A stretch of DNA of 64,000 bases from Bryobacterales bacterium (GTDB lineage: Bacteria; Acidobacteriota; Terriglobia; Bryobacterales; Bryobacteraceae). The position numbers were made by a program, and so were the translations under genes. Below, piece by piece: positions 10,487-20,220 of this stretch (position 1 is its first letter; each line of letters begins with the position of its first letter). A model generated the notes under the pieces. It was not told where the DNA came from. It worked only from the letters and a program-made list of their open reading frames with translations, and made no database searches. The stretch lies in contig JADJOP010000002.1 of the NCBI GenBank assembly GCA_016713735.1, positions 1 to 64,000 of the forward strand, written 5' to 3'.

Positions 10487-11356
10487 ATGGAACCAACAGA
10501 GAAGGACAAAGCAGTCCCTGTTGAGATCGTCGCGTTGCTCTCCAGCGAGCGGCTGATCATTCGCGAGACCCAGCGCGCGGTGACGCCATTCGGCGGGGCC
10601 GCCGTCTTCATCGCCTACCTGCGGAAGATCGATCTGGCCGGCAAGATCGGCGAGCACATGCCGGTGCGCTGGCGGTCACCGAATCACATCGACCCCACCG
10701 CGACCTTCACCTCGTTTCTGATCGCCGTGTTGCTGGGCGCCAAGCGCTTCGCGCACGCCAACTGGCTGCGTGGAGACCGTGCCTTGCAAGCGCTGTTGGG
10801 CTTGCAGCGATTCCCCTCCGACGACACAATCCGCAATCTGTTCCGGCGGTTCACCATGGGCAACGTCGAGCGTCTGTTCGCGCCGCTGATGGAGTGGCAG
10901 ATGCAGCGCGTACCCGCGCGAGCCGAAGGCCACAGCCTGGACTTGGATTCGACGATCTTCGAACGCTACGGCCGGCAGGAAGGTTCGCTCAAAGGGCATA
11001 ACCCGCGCAAGCACGGGCGGCCCAGCCACCATCCGTTGCTGGCTGTTTTGTCGGAAGCACACTTCATCCTCCACGGTTGGCTCCGCAGCGGCAACTGCGG
11101 CTCCAGCCGGGGAGTGGTCGAGTTTCTCGAAGAAGCCCTGGCGCTATGGGGACAGCGCCAGACGATCCGTCTTGTCAGAGCCGATTCCGGTTTCTTCGAC
11201 GACAAACTGCTGAGTTTCCTCGAACAGCGTTATCTGCCCTACATTGTAGTCACGCGCTTGACCAAGTGGGTCAAGCGCGAAGCGCAACGCATCCAGCAGT
11301 GGGTGGAGTTGGACGCCAACTATGCGGTAGGGGAGTTTCGTCTCACGCCGTGTTGC
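10487..11356 (+). pseudogene. IS1380-family transposase remnant lacking its C-terminal third
   Basis: Residues from the ATG at 10487 match an IS1380 transposase of a different subgroup from the one at 1633. The catalytic D in LDLDSTIFERYG and D in LVRADSGFFDD are present. After GEFRLTP near 11340 the similarity stops, and the frame runs into unrelated DNA before the dehydrogenase gene, so the third acidic residue and about 130 residues are missing. No matching pair of terminal repeats was found. Thirteen bases at the break (CTTACGGACGGAT, 11356-11368) equal part of the right end of the first IS1380 element. Confidence 0.75.
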
Positions 11357-11457
11357 TTACGGACGGATCAGGGTCCCAACCACTGGAACAGACAGGCACG
11401 GTATGCTGAAGAGACTAGTTCTGGAGACAGTTCCTTCCTTCAACTGACGACGCTATT

Positions 11458-12768
11458 ATGAGTACCAATCATTACAATTCCCTGGTCGAGAAAATCAAAA
11501 ACCGGACCGCCCACGTTGGCGTGGTGGGCCTGGGCTATGTCGGCCTGCCACTCGCCGTCGAGTTCGCCAAGGTGGGGTTTACCGTCACCGGCATTGATGT
11601 GTCCGAGAGCAAGGTCAACCAGATCAACCAGGGCGTCAGCTATATCCAGGACGTCCCCACCGAAGAGGTGGCCGCGCTCGTTCAGGCTGGCCGCTTGAAG
11701 GCGACCACGGATTTCGCCGCTGTCAGCGGCATGGACACCATCAATATCGCCGTCCCCACGCCGCTGCGCAAGACGAAGGACCCGGACATGAGTTACGTCG
11801 TCTCGGCGTCCCAGTCCATCGCCGAGCACGCCCGACCCGGCCTGCTGATCATCCTTGAATCCACCACCTATCCCGGCACCACCGACGAGCTGATTCAGCC
11901 CATGATCGAGGCCAAAGGGTTGAAGGTCGGCGAGGATGTCTTCCTCTGCTTCTCGCCCGAACGCGTCGACCCGGGCAACCCCAACTTCCAGACCCACAAC
12001 ATCCCCAAGGTGGTCGGCGGGATCACCGCCGCCTGCACCAAGGCCGGCGCCACGCTCTATCAGCAGGCGCTCGAAACCGTGGTTCCGGTCAGCTCCACAC
12101 GCGTCGCCGAGATGGTGAAGCTGCTGGAAAACACATTCCGCATGATCAACATCGGCATGGTGAACGAGCTCGCCATGATGTGCGAACGCATCAACATCAA
12201 TGTTTGGGAGGTCATCGACGCCGCCGCTACCAAGCCCTTCGGCTTCATGCCCTTCTATCCCGGCCCCGGCCTCGGCGGCCACTGCATCCCAATCGATCCT
12301 TTCTACCTCACCTGGAAGACCAAGCAGGCCGGCATCGAAGCGCGCTTCATTGAGCTCGCCGGCTATATCAACGGCTCCATGCCGCACTTCGTCGTCGACA
12401 AGGTGCAGAACGCCCTCAATGAGCAATGCAAGCCGCTGAAGGGCTCCAACGTTCATATCCTCGGCGTCGCCTACAAGCGCGACATCGACGATGTGCGCGA
12501 ATCCCCGGCGCTCGATATCATGCACCTGCTGACTAGGCGCGGCGCCGTGGTCACCTACTCCGATCCCTATATCCCCTCGATCGACGTCGAAGGCGTCAAG
12601 CACCAGAGCTTGCCTATCGATGCCGCCGTCGCCTCCTCGGATTGCGTCGTCATCATCACCGATCACAAGCAGGTGGATTACGCCTCGGTGGTGGAGCACG
12701 CCCGCCTGATTGTCGATACGCGCAATGCGCTGAAGAAATTCTCCGATCCGAAGATCTTCCGGCTTTAG
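11458..12768 (+). CDS. wbpA: UDP-N-acetylhexosamine 6-dehydrogenase (nucleotide-sugar dehydrogenase)
   Basis: 436 aa. It oxidises UDP-GlcNAc (or UDP-ManNAc) to the uronic acid using NAD, which supplies an acidic sugar for the polysaccharide. The N-terminal Rossmann motif is GVVGLGYVGLPLA. The substrate-domain motif is VPTPLRKTKDPDMSYV. The catalytic Cys lies in PGLGGHCIPIDPFY, and the C-terminal domain has ILGVAYKRDIDDVRESPAL. The closest family appears to be WbpA rather than UDP-glucose dehydrogenase Ugd, but substrate specificity cannot be read from sequence alone. Its stop is 2 bases before the next gene, so it heads a three-gene operon with two glycosyltransferases. Confidence 0.88.
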   Translation: MSTNHYNSLVEKIKNRTAHVGVVGLGYVGLPLAVEFAKVGFTVTGIDVSESKVNQINQGVSYIQDVPTEEVAALVQAGRLKATTDFAAVSGMDTINIAVPTPLRKTKDPDMSYVVSASQSIAEHARPGLLIILESTTYPGTTDELIQPMIEAKGLKVGEDVFLCFSPERVDPGNPNFQTHNIPKVVGGITAACTKAGATLYQQALETVVPVSSTRVAEMVKLLENTFRMINIGMVNELAMMCERININVWEVIDAAATKPFGFMPFYPGPGLGGHCIPIDPFYLTWKTKQAGIEARFIELAGYINGSMPHFVVDKVQNALNEQCKPLKGSNVHILGVAYKRDIDDVRESPALDIMHLLTRRGAVVTYSDPYIPSIDVEGVKHQSLPIDAAVASSDCVVIITDHKQVDYASVVEHARLIVDTRNALKKFSDPKIFRL

Positions 12769-12770
12769 CA

Positions 12771-14243
12771 ATGTCCGGCCCAGACACCCGCACCGTCCTG
12801 TTGATCAGTTACCTGTTTCCGCCCTCGGGCGGCGTCGGGGTGCAACGCGCCCTGGCCTACGCCCGTTATCTGCCCGCCTGCGGCTGCCGGCTCCATGTCC
12901 TGACCGCCAGCAACGCCGCGCCGCCCGTACGTGATGAGGCGCTGGTGAAGTTGATCCCGCCCGGAACACCCGTCCACGGCGCCTTCACGCCGGAGGTTCC
13001 CTATGGGTGGCGCGATTGGATCTGGAAGCGGCTGGCAAAGCCCGCCCCGGGCAGCGCCGGAACTAAAACTCAAACGCAGGCCATGGAAGGCACCTACAAG
13101 GCGACAACTGAGGCATCAGCCGATACCCACGATACAAGCAAGACAATCGCTCAGTGTGGCCTTGTAGACTCAGCAATGGCACATTGCGCTACTGTGACTC
13201 CACCGGCCCCGCCCAGCGGCTGGAAGCACCGGGCCGTCTCCGCCGTGAAGCGCCTGTTCTCGCCGGACCCCCAGGTGGTCTGGCGCCCCTTCGCCCTGCG
13301 AAAGGCCACCGAACTCGTCCGCCGTCACGGCATCGATACCATTCTCGTGACAGTGCCGCCGTTTTCCGCCCTGCGCATCGGGGTTGATCTCAAGCGCCGT
13401 TTCCCCCATCTCACGCTGATCAGTGACTTCCGCGACCAATGGGTCGGCTACTACCTGGCCCAATTGGACAACTCCGCCGACGACGCTTTCCGCCGTCAAC
13501 TGGCCCTCAGTGAAGAGCGCCTGGCCGTCGAGGTTTCAGACTACGTCGTCACCGTGACGCCGGAGTGGACCCGCGCCTTACTCGCCCGCTACCCCGAACT
13601 GCCGCAGGCGAAGTTCCTCACCGTGCCGAACGGCTACGATCCCGAGATGTTCCGCCACTTTCAGCCGCGGCCGCATGGCGCCGGCCGCATGGTGGTCACC
13701 TACATGGGCAGCGTCTACACCAATCCGGTCTATTCGCCCCAAGCCTGGCTGGATGCCGTCGATAGCCTGCCGGAGGAGGTGCGCGGGCAGGTGGAGACGC
13801 GCTTCATCGGCCGCGTCGCCCGCGAGGCAGAGCCGATGCTGAAGAACCGCCGCGCCGCCTTGCGCTGCTACGGGTTTCTGCCCCAGCACCAGGGCTTCGC
13901 GCTGCTGGAGGAGACCGATTATCTGCTGCTGCTGATCGGTGAAAAGACGGTTCATTCCGGCAAGCTGTTCGAGTATCTGGCCACCGGCAAACCGGTGCTG
14001 GCCGTCACGCCGCCCGATGGCGAGGTGGCCCGCGTGATCGCCGAGACCGGCGGCGGCAGAGTGGCGTCCGCCGAGGATCCGGAGGGGTTGCGGGCCATGA
14101 TTCTGGAGGCCTGGACGCATTGGCGCGCCGGCAACGTCAACGCAGGTTTCGCGCCCGACGCCGCCGCCATCGAGGCGTATGCCCGGCCCGACACGGTGGC
14201 GCTGCTGGCGCGCCTCACCGGCATCACGCGGGGTGCGGCATGA
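12771..14243 (+). CDS. Glycosyltransferase family 4-like protein with an inserted linker
   Basis: 490 aa. Motifs: SYLFPPSGGVGVQRALAYARY at the N-terminus, TVPPFSALRIGVDL, ISDFRDQWVGYYL, VTVTPEWTRALLARYPEL, and a donor-binding end HSGKLFEYLATGKPVLAV. It is a GT-B enzyme of the wbpA operon and starts 2 bases after the wbpA stop. Residues ~95-150 (Thr/Ala/Ser-rich) have no counterpart in typical members. They are encoded by less GC-rich DNA that contains an imperfect palindrome (see the repeat at 13094). A 5'-truncated paralogue lies at 31021. Confidence 0.85.
   Translation: MSGPDTRTVLLISYLFPPSGGVGVQRALAYARYLPACGCRLHVLTASNAAPPVRDEALVKLIPPGTPVHGAFTPEVPYGWRDWIWKRLAKPAPGSAGTKTQTQAMEGTYKATTEASADTHDTSKTIAQCGLVDSAMAHCATVTPPAPPSGWKHRAVSAVKRLFSPDPQVVWRPFALRKATELVRRHGIDTILVTVPPFSALRIGVDLKRRFPHLTLISDFRDQWVGYYLAQLDNSADDAFRRQLALSEERLAVEVSDYVVTVTPEWTRALLARYPELPQAKFLTVPNGYDPEMFRHFQPRPHGAGRMVVTYMGSVYTNPVYSPQAWLDAVDSLPEEVRGQVETRFIGRVAREAEPMLKNRRAALRCYGFLPQHQGFALLEETDYLLLLIGEKTVHSGKLFEYLATGKPVLAVTPPDGEVARVIAETGGGRVASAEDPEGLRAMILEAWTHWRAGNVNAGFAPDAAAIEAYARPDTVALLARLTGITRGAA
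13094..13167. repeat. Imperfect 18-19 bp inverted repeat inside a glycosyltransferase gene
   Basis: CTACAAGGCGACAACTGAG (13094-13112) faces CTCAGTGTGGCCTTGTAG (13150-13167). The arms pair with one internal mismatch and a one-base bulge. The 74-bp segment falls within the extra, frame-preserving linker of the host protein. It may be a small palindromic or MITE-like insertion. Other copies were not seen in the window. Confidence 0.5.
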
Positions 14244-15340
14244 ACGGCGCGCCGTTGCGGATCGTCCAGGTGGTGGAAACGCTCGATGTCGGCGGCCTGG
14301 AGCGGTTGGCCGTGGATTTGGCCATCGCCCAGAAACAGGCCGGCCACCAACCCGCCATCTTCTGCGTCTTTCATCCCGGCGCGTTGGCCGTCCAGGCCGA
14401 AGCCGCCGGCGTGCCGGTGATCGCCTTTCACAAGAAGAAGGGTTTCACCTGGTCCAATATCCGTGCCATGGCGGCGGAACTGCGGAGGCTGCGCGCCGAC
14501 GTGGTCCACACGCATAACTCCGTCATCCATCACTACGGCCTGCTGGCGGCGTGGCGTGCCGGCGTGCGCGTTACCGTCAACACGCGGCACGGGCTCGGCG
14601 TGCTGCATTCGGCCCGGCGCCAGGACTACTATTTCCGGGCCACCATGCCGTGGACCGATCGCGTCGTGACGGTCAGCGAGGATGGCCGCGAGTTCTTCGT
14701 CCGTCATCGCGGTGTGCCGCGTGACATCTGCCAGGTGATCTACAACGGCGTCCCCCTGGCGCGCTTCCTCGCGCAGCCCGCCACGCCTGGCGCTTTCCGG
14801 CCCAGGCTGCGCTTTGGCACCGTGGGCCGCATGGTGCCCGCCAAGGCGCACGATGTCCTCATCCAGGCCTTTGCTCAGGTTCTGCCGCACTACCCGGAAG
14901 CGGAGCTGCACATCGCCGGAGACGGAACGCTGGCCGCGGCGAATGCCGCCCTGGTGGACCGGCTCCACCTGAAGCAAAGCGTCCACCTGCCCGGCATTAC
15001 CTCCGATCCGCCTTCGTTTCTTAAGGATCTTGACGTCTTTGTGCTCTCGTCCATCAGCGAGGGCATGCCGATAGTCGTCCAGGAAGCCATGGCCGCCAGC
15101 CTGCCGGTGGTCAGCACGCGCATCGGCGGTGTTCCAGAGATGGCGCCCGAAGGGAGCGTCGCCTTTTATGCCGAACCGGGTGACGCCGCCAGTTTAGCTG
15201 CCGCGATGAGGCACGCCGCGGCCAGTCCAAACCTCTCCGCCATGGGCACGGCTGCGCGCCGAATTGCCTGCGAGCGGTTCGGCATCGAGAAGACGCAGTT
15301 GGAGTACGAGGCGCTGTTCCGCCGCCTGTTGGCCCGCTGA
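14240..15340 (+). CDS. Family-4 glycosyltransferase
   Basis: 366 aa, starting at ATG 14240, which overlaps the previous stop (ATGA). GT4 hallmarks: LDVGGLERLAVDLAIAQ, HTHNSVIHHYGLL, NTRHGLGVLH, TVSEDGREFF, the donor-domain start GTVGRMVPAKAHDVLIQAF, and VFVLSSISEGMPIVVQEAMA with its two acidic residues. It is the third gene of the wbpA operon and converges on the acyltransferase gene with 13 bases between the stop codons. Confidence 0.9.
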   Translation: MNGAPLRIVQVVETLDVGGLERLAVDLAIAQKQAGHQPAIFCVFHPGALAVQAEAAGVPVIAFHKKKGFTWSNIRAMAAELRRLRADVVHTHNSVIHHYGLLAAWRAGVRVTVNTRHGLGVLHSARRQDYYFRATMPWTDRVVTVSEDGREFFVRHRGVPRDICQVIYNGVPLARFLAQPATPGAFRPRLRFGTVGRMVPAKAHDVLIQAFAQVLPHYPEAELHIAGDGTLAAANAALVDRLHLKQSVHLPGITSDPPSFLKDLDVFVLSSISEGMPIVVQEAMAASLPVVSTRIGGVPEMAPEGSVAFYAEPGDAASLAAAMRHAAASPNLSAMGTAARRIACERFGIEKTQLEYEALFRRLLAR

Positions 15341-15353
15341 GCGGCGCGTTGCC

Positions 15354-16445
15354 TCAGGCCGGGAGCTGACGCTTGGCCTGGCCGGTAGCGCGGTCCTTCA
15401 GCTTCAAGAACTGCTTCTCCACCAGGTAGTAGCTGGCCGCGCTCACCGCGAAGGTGAGCACCAGATTCCAGGGCAAAGTCAGGCCCAGGTGCTCGGGTTC
15501 GTAGTCCAGGAACAACTCCTGCCACAGATACAGCGAATAGCTGATGACGCCCACCCACCGGAAAATCGCCCAGTTGAGCAGATCGCCGAACCAGTCCTCC
15601 GGATAGCGGATGCAGCGGTCGAGCAGCAGGAGAATCCCGAAATTGGCCAGTGTCTGGCCCGGCACGTAGTAGATCCACGGATGAACCTTGTGGCCAATCG
15701 CGGCGATCAGCATCAAAGCGGGCGGAATCAGCAGGTACCAGCGGGCGCGAATGAGCCTCGTGTACCACGTCACCTCGCCCAGCCGGTTATAAAAGAACGC
15801 TAGCGCGCAGCCGCAGGCCAGGGCATCGCATACAGCCTCGAAATGGCGGCTGACCGCGGTCGGACCTGCGCCAAAGCCAAACCACATCACTGCGCGAATC
15901 AGCGGCGCCACGGCCACCGCCGCCAGTACGAATTTCCACGCGCGCCCCGGCGCGGCCAGCAGCAGCACGGCAGGCCAAAGCAGATAAAACTGCTCCTCTA
16001 CCGAGAGCGACCACAGATGGTTCAAGATCCAGCCCCGTGTCATGTGATAGTTCATCGTGTAGGTGAGCGCGTGCAGGACATCGCCGGGTTCCAGTGTGAT
16101 CATGCCCCGCGCCTCCAACACAACCACCACCCCCACGTACACCAGAAACGCCGGGAAGATTCGCAAAGACCGCCGGATGTAGAAGTTCTTCAGCGAAACG
16201 CCGCCGCACTTGTCCCACTCCTTCAACAGCAGCGTGGTGATCAGAAACCCGGATATCAGAAAGAAGGCTTTCACGCCCAGATTGCCGAAGTGGCCCAGCA
16301 GTTGATAGGCCTTCGGATGGCTGAGTTTCGAGACGGAGTGGCCCAGGATCACCAGCAGGATACTGATGGCGCGCAGTCCGTCGAGCGAGGGAATCCGGCT
16401 GGGCAGTTTCGCAGCCCACTGTCCGGAGAGGATGGGTGTCATCAT
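15354..16445 (-). CDS. OafA/YrhL-type membrane acyltransferase (acyltransferase 3 family)
   Basis: Start at ATG 16445, which overlaps the stop of the upstream polymerase gene (ATGA). About 363 aa with some ten membrane segments. Family motifs: RIPSLDGLRAISILLVILGHS with the catalytic His, then FFLISGFLITTLLL, the FYIRRSLRIFPAF motif with R..R..RI.P, and HLWSLSVEEQFYLLWP. These enzymes transfer acetyl or other short acyl groups to sugars of exported polysaccharides. It is the last gene of the seven-gene minus-strand set, so this locus encodes two separate membrane O-acyltransferases. Confidence 0.9.
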   Translation of the reverse strand: MMTPILSGQWAAKLPSRIPSLDGLRAISILLVILGHSVSKLSHPKAYQLLGHFGNLGVKAFFLISGFLITTLLLKEWDKCGGVSLKNFYIRRSLRIFPAFLVYVGVVVVLEARGMITLEPGDVLHALTYTMNYHMTRGWILNHLWSLSVEEQFYLLWPAVLLLAAPGRAWKFVLAAVAVAPLIRAVMWFGFGAGPTAVSRHFEAVCDALACGCALAFFYNRLGEVTWYTRLIRARWYLLIPPALMLIAAIGHKVHPWIYYVPGQTLANFGILLLLDRCIRYPEDWFGDLLNWAIFRWVGVISYSLYLWQELFLDYEPEHLGLTLPWNLVLTFAVSAASYYLVEKQFLKLKDRATGQAKRQLPA

Positions 16446-17737
16446 AGCCAATGCAGGCGCACAGCCAGGTAGATGAGGATGATGCTGGATGCCATGCTGA
16501 TGAGGGTATACTTCACCCATGGCATTTTGATCGCCGCCACTGGCGAGCCTTCTTTACTCCTTTCCGTCAGGAATACCGCCAGCCCGAGACCCAGCAGCAC
16601 ATACGGCGTGATCACGTAGGTTCGGGATAGAAACAGGCCGGTGGCCAGAAACAGGATGATGGAATTGCGGATCGCCTTGGTCGCCCGCAGGATCTCTGTA
16701 TTGGCTGGCACGGCGGCCGGCACCAGTCTCAGCACGCTCTGCAACTGCAAGAGCGTCAGCACAAACAATGCCACGAAAAAGAAGTAGCCGATCAGGCCCA
16801 ACTCCGTGAAGCACAGCAACAGCGTGTTGTGGGCGGTCAGGTAGGTGTAATCGCGGATGGCGCCGAAACCGACACCGCGGAACGGGAAGGCAATAAAGGC
16901 CGAGAGCGCGTCAGACCAGATAGCCATGCGCCCGCCGCCGCTGCCGGACGCGACCGAGATGGACCGCCCGCCGCCAAAGCCCAGAAAAACCACCAGCCCA
17001 AATACGACAGCGCCGCCCACCAAGGGGCCGCCTAACCCCAGGCGGCTTTTCAGCGCAAGGGCCAGCAACAGGAAGACACCCATCAGAGCTCCGCGCGAGG
17101 CCGTGATGTAGAGGCCATAAGACATGATCGCCAGGGGAATCACTACCAGAAGCAGATTCCGGAGCGGAGAACGCGGCTTCCAGATGGCGCCCAACAGCGC
17201 GATGGAGAGGGTCAGGTGTTGCGCGAAGTCGTTGGGGTCGCCCAGAAAACCGGGACCGCAAGCGCGATAGAAGAACTCACGTTCCCCCATGCCCTCGCTC
17301 TGCTCGGTGAACTGCTGAATGGTATACGTTTCGCGTTCAATGCCGTAGTGGAAAGCCATCACCGCGCGAATGGCCAGATAGACGGATACCATAACCATCG
17401 CGCCGCTGAAGATGCGGAATCGCGGGATGCTGGTCACGTTCGCCACCACCATCAGAAACGACAAAGCCGGGAAGATCATCTTCATGAACGTCGGAGCCAC
17501 GGCGCCCACCCAGCCGTGCAGCGCCGGGCTGACCGTGGCCCACCCGCAGAAAACCAGCAGCAGGATGATTTGCGGTTCCATGAGCGACAGGCGGCTTCCC
17601 AGAATGCCGATGGAGGTGACCACTAACCCCAGAAAAATCAACGCCGGCATGAAGCCATACTGCGCCAGCCATGGAATGGTGGCCTCGGGCGAAAGATAGA
17701 GCAGGACAATGACCGCAGTTGTGATGATAAAGCCCAT
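16442..17737 (-). CDS. O-antigen polymerase/ligase-like membrane protein (Wzy/WaaL type)
   Basis: Start at ATG 17737 (MGFIITTAVIVLLYLSPEATI). 431 aa, about eleven membrane segments. The large periplasmic loop holds YRACGPGFLGDPNDFAQ, and a later segment has GLYITASRGALMGVFLL, the region where polymerases and ligases of this superfamily keep essential Arg residues. FPFRGVGFGAIRDYTYLTAHNTLLLCFTELGL fits the family's conserved C-terminal loop. It probably polymerises the EPS repeat unit in the periplasm. Confidence 0.8.
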   Translation of the reverse strand: MGFIITTAVIVLLYLSPEATIPWLAQYGFMPALIFLGLVVTSIGILGSRLSLMEPQIILLLVFCGWATVSPALHGWVGAVAPTFMKMIFPALSFLMVVANVTSIPRFRIFSGAMVMVSVYLAIRAVMAFHYGIERETYTIQQFTEQSEGMGEREFFYRACGPGFLGDPNDFAQHLTLSIALLGAIWKPRSPLRNLLLVVIPLAIMSYGLYITASRGALMGVFLLLALALKSRLGLGGPLVGGAVVFGLVVFLGFGGGRSISVASGSGGGRMAIWSDALSAFIAFPFRGVGFGAIRDYTYLTAHNTLLLCFTELGLIGYFFFVALFVLTLLQLQSVLRLVPAAVPANTEILRATKAIRNSIILFLATGLFLSRTYVITPYVLLGLGLAVFLTERSKEGSPVAAIKMPWVKYTLISMASSIILIYLAVRLHWL

Positions 17738-17793
17738 ACCGGGGGGACGCCGCTTTTCTATGATAGTTGAACAGCCAGCCACTCTGGATGATC

Positions 17794-20184
17794 TCATCCG
17801 GAAAACCGGAGCACCGCCGGCCCGGTGAGATCTTCCGCCGCGGCCGGATCTCCTGCCGACAGGCCATGCCAAACGCTGCTGCCCGAAGTCGTCACGTAGA
17901 TCATGCCAGGGCTGTGCGGATCCGGAATCACCCGGTTGGCCGCCCGGAAATTGAAACCGCGGATTCTCTTCCAGTTGCCCCCGCCGTCGTCCGATCGCCA
18001 GATGGACGATTCATAGCCCGCCGCGTACAAAACATATGGACGGGTTTCGTCCAGCGTCACGCTATACACGTGCTGGCACTTGCTCAACACGTTCCGCCAA
18101 GTCAGGCCGCCGTCAGAGGAACACCAGACGCCGCCGTCGGTCTTCCGGAGGTCGTCGGGCTTCGCCCGCCCCCAGGCGGACAGATACAGCCGGCTTGGCG
18201 TTCTTGGGTCGATGGCGATGCCCGTCGGTCCGTTGAGTCCGGCCGGCAGCACGACCCTCTGCCAACTCCCGCCCTGGTCCCTGGAACGGAACACCATGCC
18301 GTCGTCATCTCCGCCGAACTTGTCGTCAATGGATCTGCGGTAGAGCACGACATAAAGCGTGCCGTTCTTGTCCATCGCCAGACGCCAGGCCCGGTTCTCG
18401 CCCGGCGGCAGTCCCTGATTGACGGAGGTCCAGGACTCTCCGTCATCGGTGGACCGGTAGACGCCACGCCCAAATCCGGTCACGTAGACCGTCCGCTGTC
18501 CGGGCCGGCTCCTCGGGTCCACCAACAGATGCGTCACTGCCATCTGAGGAAGGCCAGCGCTGCTGGCTCGCCAAGTCCATCCGCCATCGTCGCTCCTCAC
18601 CACCCCGCCCTGCAATGCGCCCGTCCCGCGGCTGAAGACGTTATACTGCGGCAACTCGTGATTCCGGCTCACGGCCACCCACATGCGCCCTCGTACCGAG
18701 GGATCGAACTCCATCCAGTAGGCGGTATTCCACCACTCTTGCGGCACGCCGTTCTTTGTCGTACTGCGCCAACTCCCGCCACTGTTCTCGCTCATCAGCA
18801 GGCCGATGTCGAAGCAGGAGAGGAAGATCCTCTGTTTGTCGAACGGATCGAAGTGCACGCCCGAACAGGCCGTCACGTCCAGGCCGGTACTGGTGTACGA
18901 GCCATCCTCCAGGCGCTTGCTGTAGACGCCTTTCCAGCTCTTGCCCCCGTCCACTGACCGCATCAGCCGGCCGTAGTCGGCGCCTAACACCACGCCGGTC
19001 CCGCCCGGAGCGATCGTCATGCTCAACGGGTTCTCCCCCCACTCCGCCCCAAACCGCTCCGTGATCCACGGGTCATCCACATTGGCCGCCGGCTTCCGGT
19101 TGTTCTCCTTCCACACAAGCCGCCACGTGTGGCCGGAGTCGGTGGACTTGCCCACGCCCAGAAACAGCGACCGGGCATCCTCCGCCGTGCTCAGGCGTGA
19201 CAGCGAGACATAGGCGACTCCGGAATCATCCGCAGCCACGGCCGTGACCCGCGGCCACGCATCAGGCCGCGCCCGCTCCATCAGCAGGTTATTAAGGCCC
19301 AGGGACCACGACCTACCCAGGTCGCGGGTCACTATCAGCCCGCCAAACGGCCGCCCTTGCGCGTCTTTTTGATAATCGGCGGTCACATACAGCGCCGGCG
19401 GCCCGCCTCCCGACGGGAAGGCGCAGGCCGAGCTTGTGACCCACTCTCCCGCCTTCGCCGGCTCCGTCAGCCACAGCTTGCCGTCCTCGTAGCTCGCCAG
19501 CGGCACGGGACCGTGCACCACAAGAAACAGCCTGCGGTTTCCGCGCGGGCTATTGCGGTCCACATACATCGCCTGCGCCCGTGCCGGCAGCATCGCCAGA
19601 GCTTTCCAGCTCTTGCCGCCGTTGGCCGTCGCGGTCAGGACGCGGCCATCGGTGATAAAAATCGTCTCCGCGTCCTGCGGATCAAACGCCATCGTTGTCG
19701 CCCCAACCGCCGTTCCCTTGGTCAGGGTCAGACCCACGCTCGGTCCGTAGTCGCTGTACTGCAAGCCACGCACCTGGGCCGGATCCGGATAGAAGAGGGA
19801 CCATGTCACGCCCTGGTCTCGGCTCTCATAGAGCCCAACCCGGTTGCTGATAAACAGCCGCTGCGGATTCACCGGGTGAAAGGCCATCCAGAACGCCTTG
19901 GTCCGCAGATGGATGGAGCGCCAGGACTGCCCGCCATCCCGGCTCAGAAACACGCCGCCCATGTCGGTGCAGACCATCATCAACTTGGGATCGTGCGGGC
20001 TGACTACGGGAAAGAACAGGGCCCCACCGCCGCCAGGCCCCAGGATCCGCCACTGATCCAACCGCGTCGCCGCGGCATTTTCCGCCGCGCTCACCTTGCC
20101 GTCCGGGCGCGGCCCACCCTGGCAGCATACCAGTACCGGAGAGGCCGCCAACGGAATGAGAAAGTTCCGCCTGGTCGTTGTCAT
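17794..20184 (-). CDS. Tat-exported BNR/Asp-box repeat protein (sortilin/VPS10-like beta-propeller)
   Basis: 796 aa. The N-terminus TTTRRNFLIPLAASPVLVCC has a twin-arginine motif, a hydrophobic core and a lipobox-like Cys. About a dozen Asp-boxes (S-x-D-x-G-x-x-W) are spread along the chain, for example SRDGGQSW, SRDQGVTW, SVDGGKSW, SENSGGSW, STDDGESW and SSDGGLTW. This is the pattern of two stacked beta-propellers as in xyloglucanase-like or sortilin-like proteins. Catalytic function is not proven. It lies 36 bases after the MBOAT gene and 56 bases before the polymerase gene, so it probably acts outside the cytoplasm on or around the same polysaccharide. Confidence 0.82.
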   Translation of the reverse strand: MTTTRRNFLIPLAASPVLVCCQGGPRPDGKVSAAENAAATRLDQWRILGPGGGGALFFPVVSPHDPKLMMVCTDMGGVFLSRDGGQSWRSIHLRTKAFWMAFHPVNPQRLFISNRVGLYESRDQGVTWSLFYPDPAQVRGLQYSDYGPSVGLTLTKGTAVGATTMAFDPQDAETIFITDGRVLTATANGGKSWKALAMLPARAQAMYVDRNSPRGNRRLFLVVHGPVPLASYEDGKLWLTEPAKAGEWVTSSACAFPSGGGPPALYVTADYQKDAQGRPFGGLIVTRDLGRSWSLGLNNLLMERARPDAWPRVTAVAADDSGVAYVSLSRLSTAEDARSLFLGVGKSTDSGHTWRLVWKENNRKPAANVDDPWITERFGAEWGENPLSMTIAPGGTGVVLGADYGRLMRSVDGGKSWKGVYSKRLEDGSYTSTGLDVTACSGVHFDPFDKQRIFLSCFDIGLLMSENSGGSWRSTTKNGVPQEWWNTAYWMEFDPSVRGRMWVAVSRNHELPQYNVFSRGTGALQGGVVRSDDGGWTWRASSAGLPQMAVTHLLVDPRSRPGQRTVYVTGFGRGVYRSTDDGESWTSVNQGLPPGENRAWRLAMDKNGTLYVVLYRRSIDDKFGGDDDGMVFRSRDQGGSWQRVVLPAGLNGPTGIAIDPRTPSRLYLSAWGRAKPDDLRKTDGGVWCSSDGGLTWRNVLSKCQHVYSVTLDETRPYVLYAAGYESSIWRSDDGGGNWKRIRGFNFRAANRVIPDPHSPGMIYVTTSGSSVWHGLSAGDPAAAEDLTGPAVLRFSG

Positions 20185-20220
20185 GAGCGCTATCCGCGTT
20201 TGTCCGGAGACGTTTCCGCC

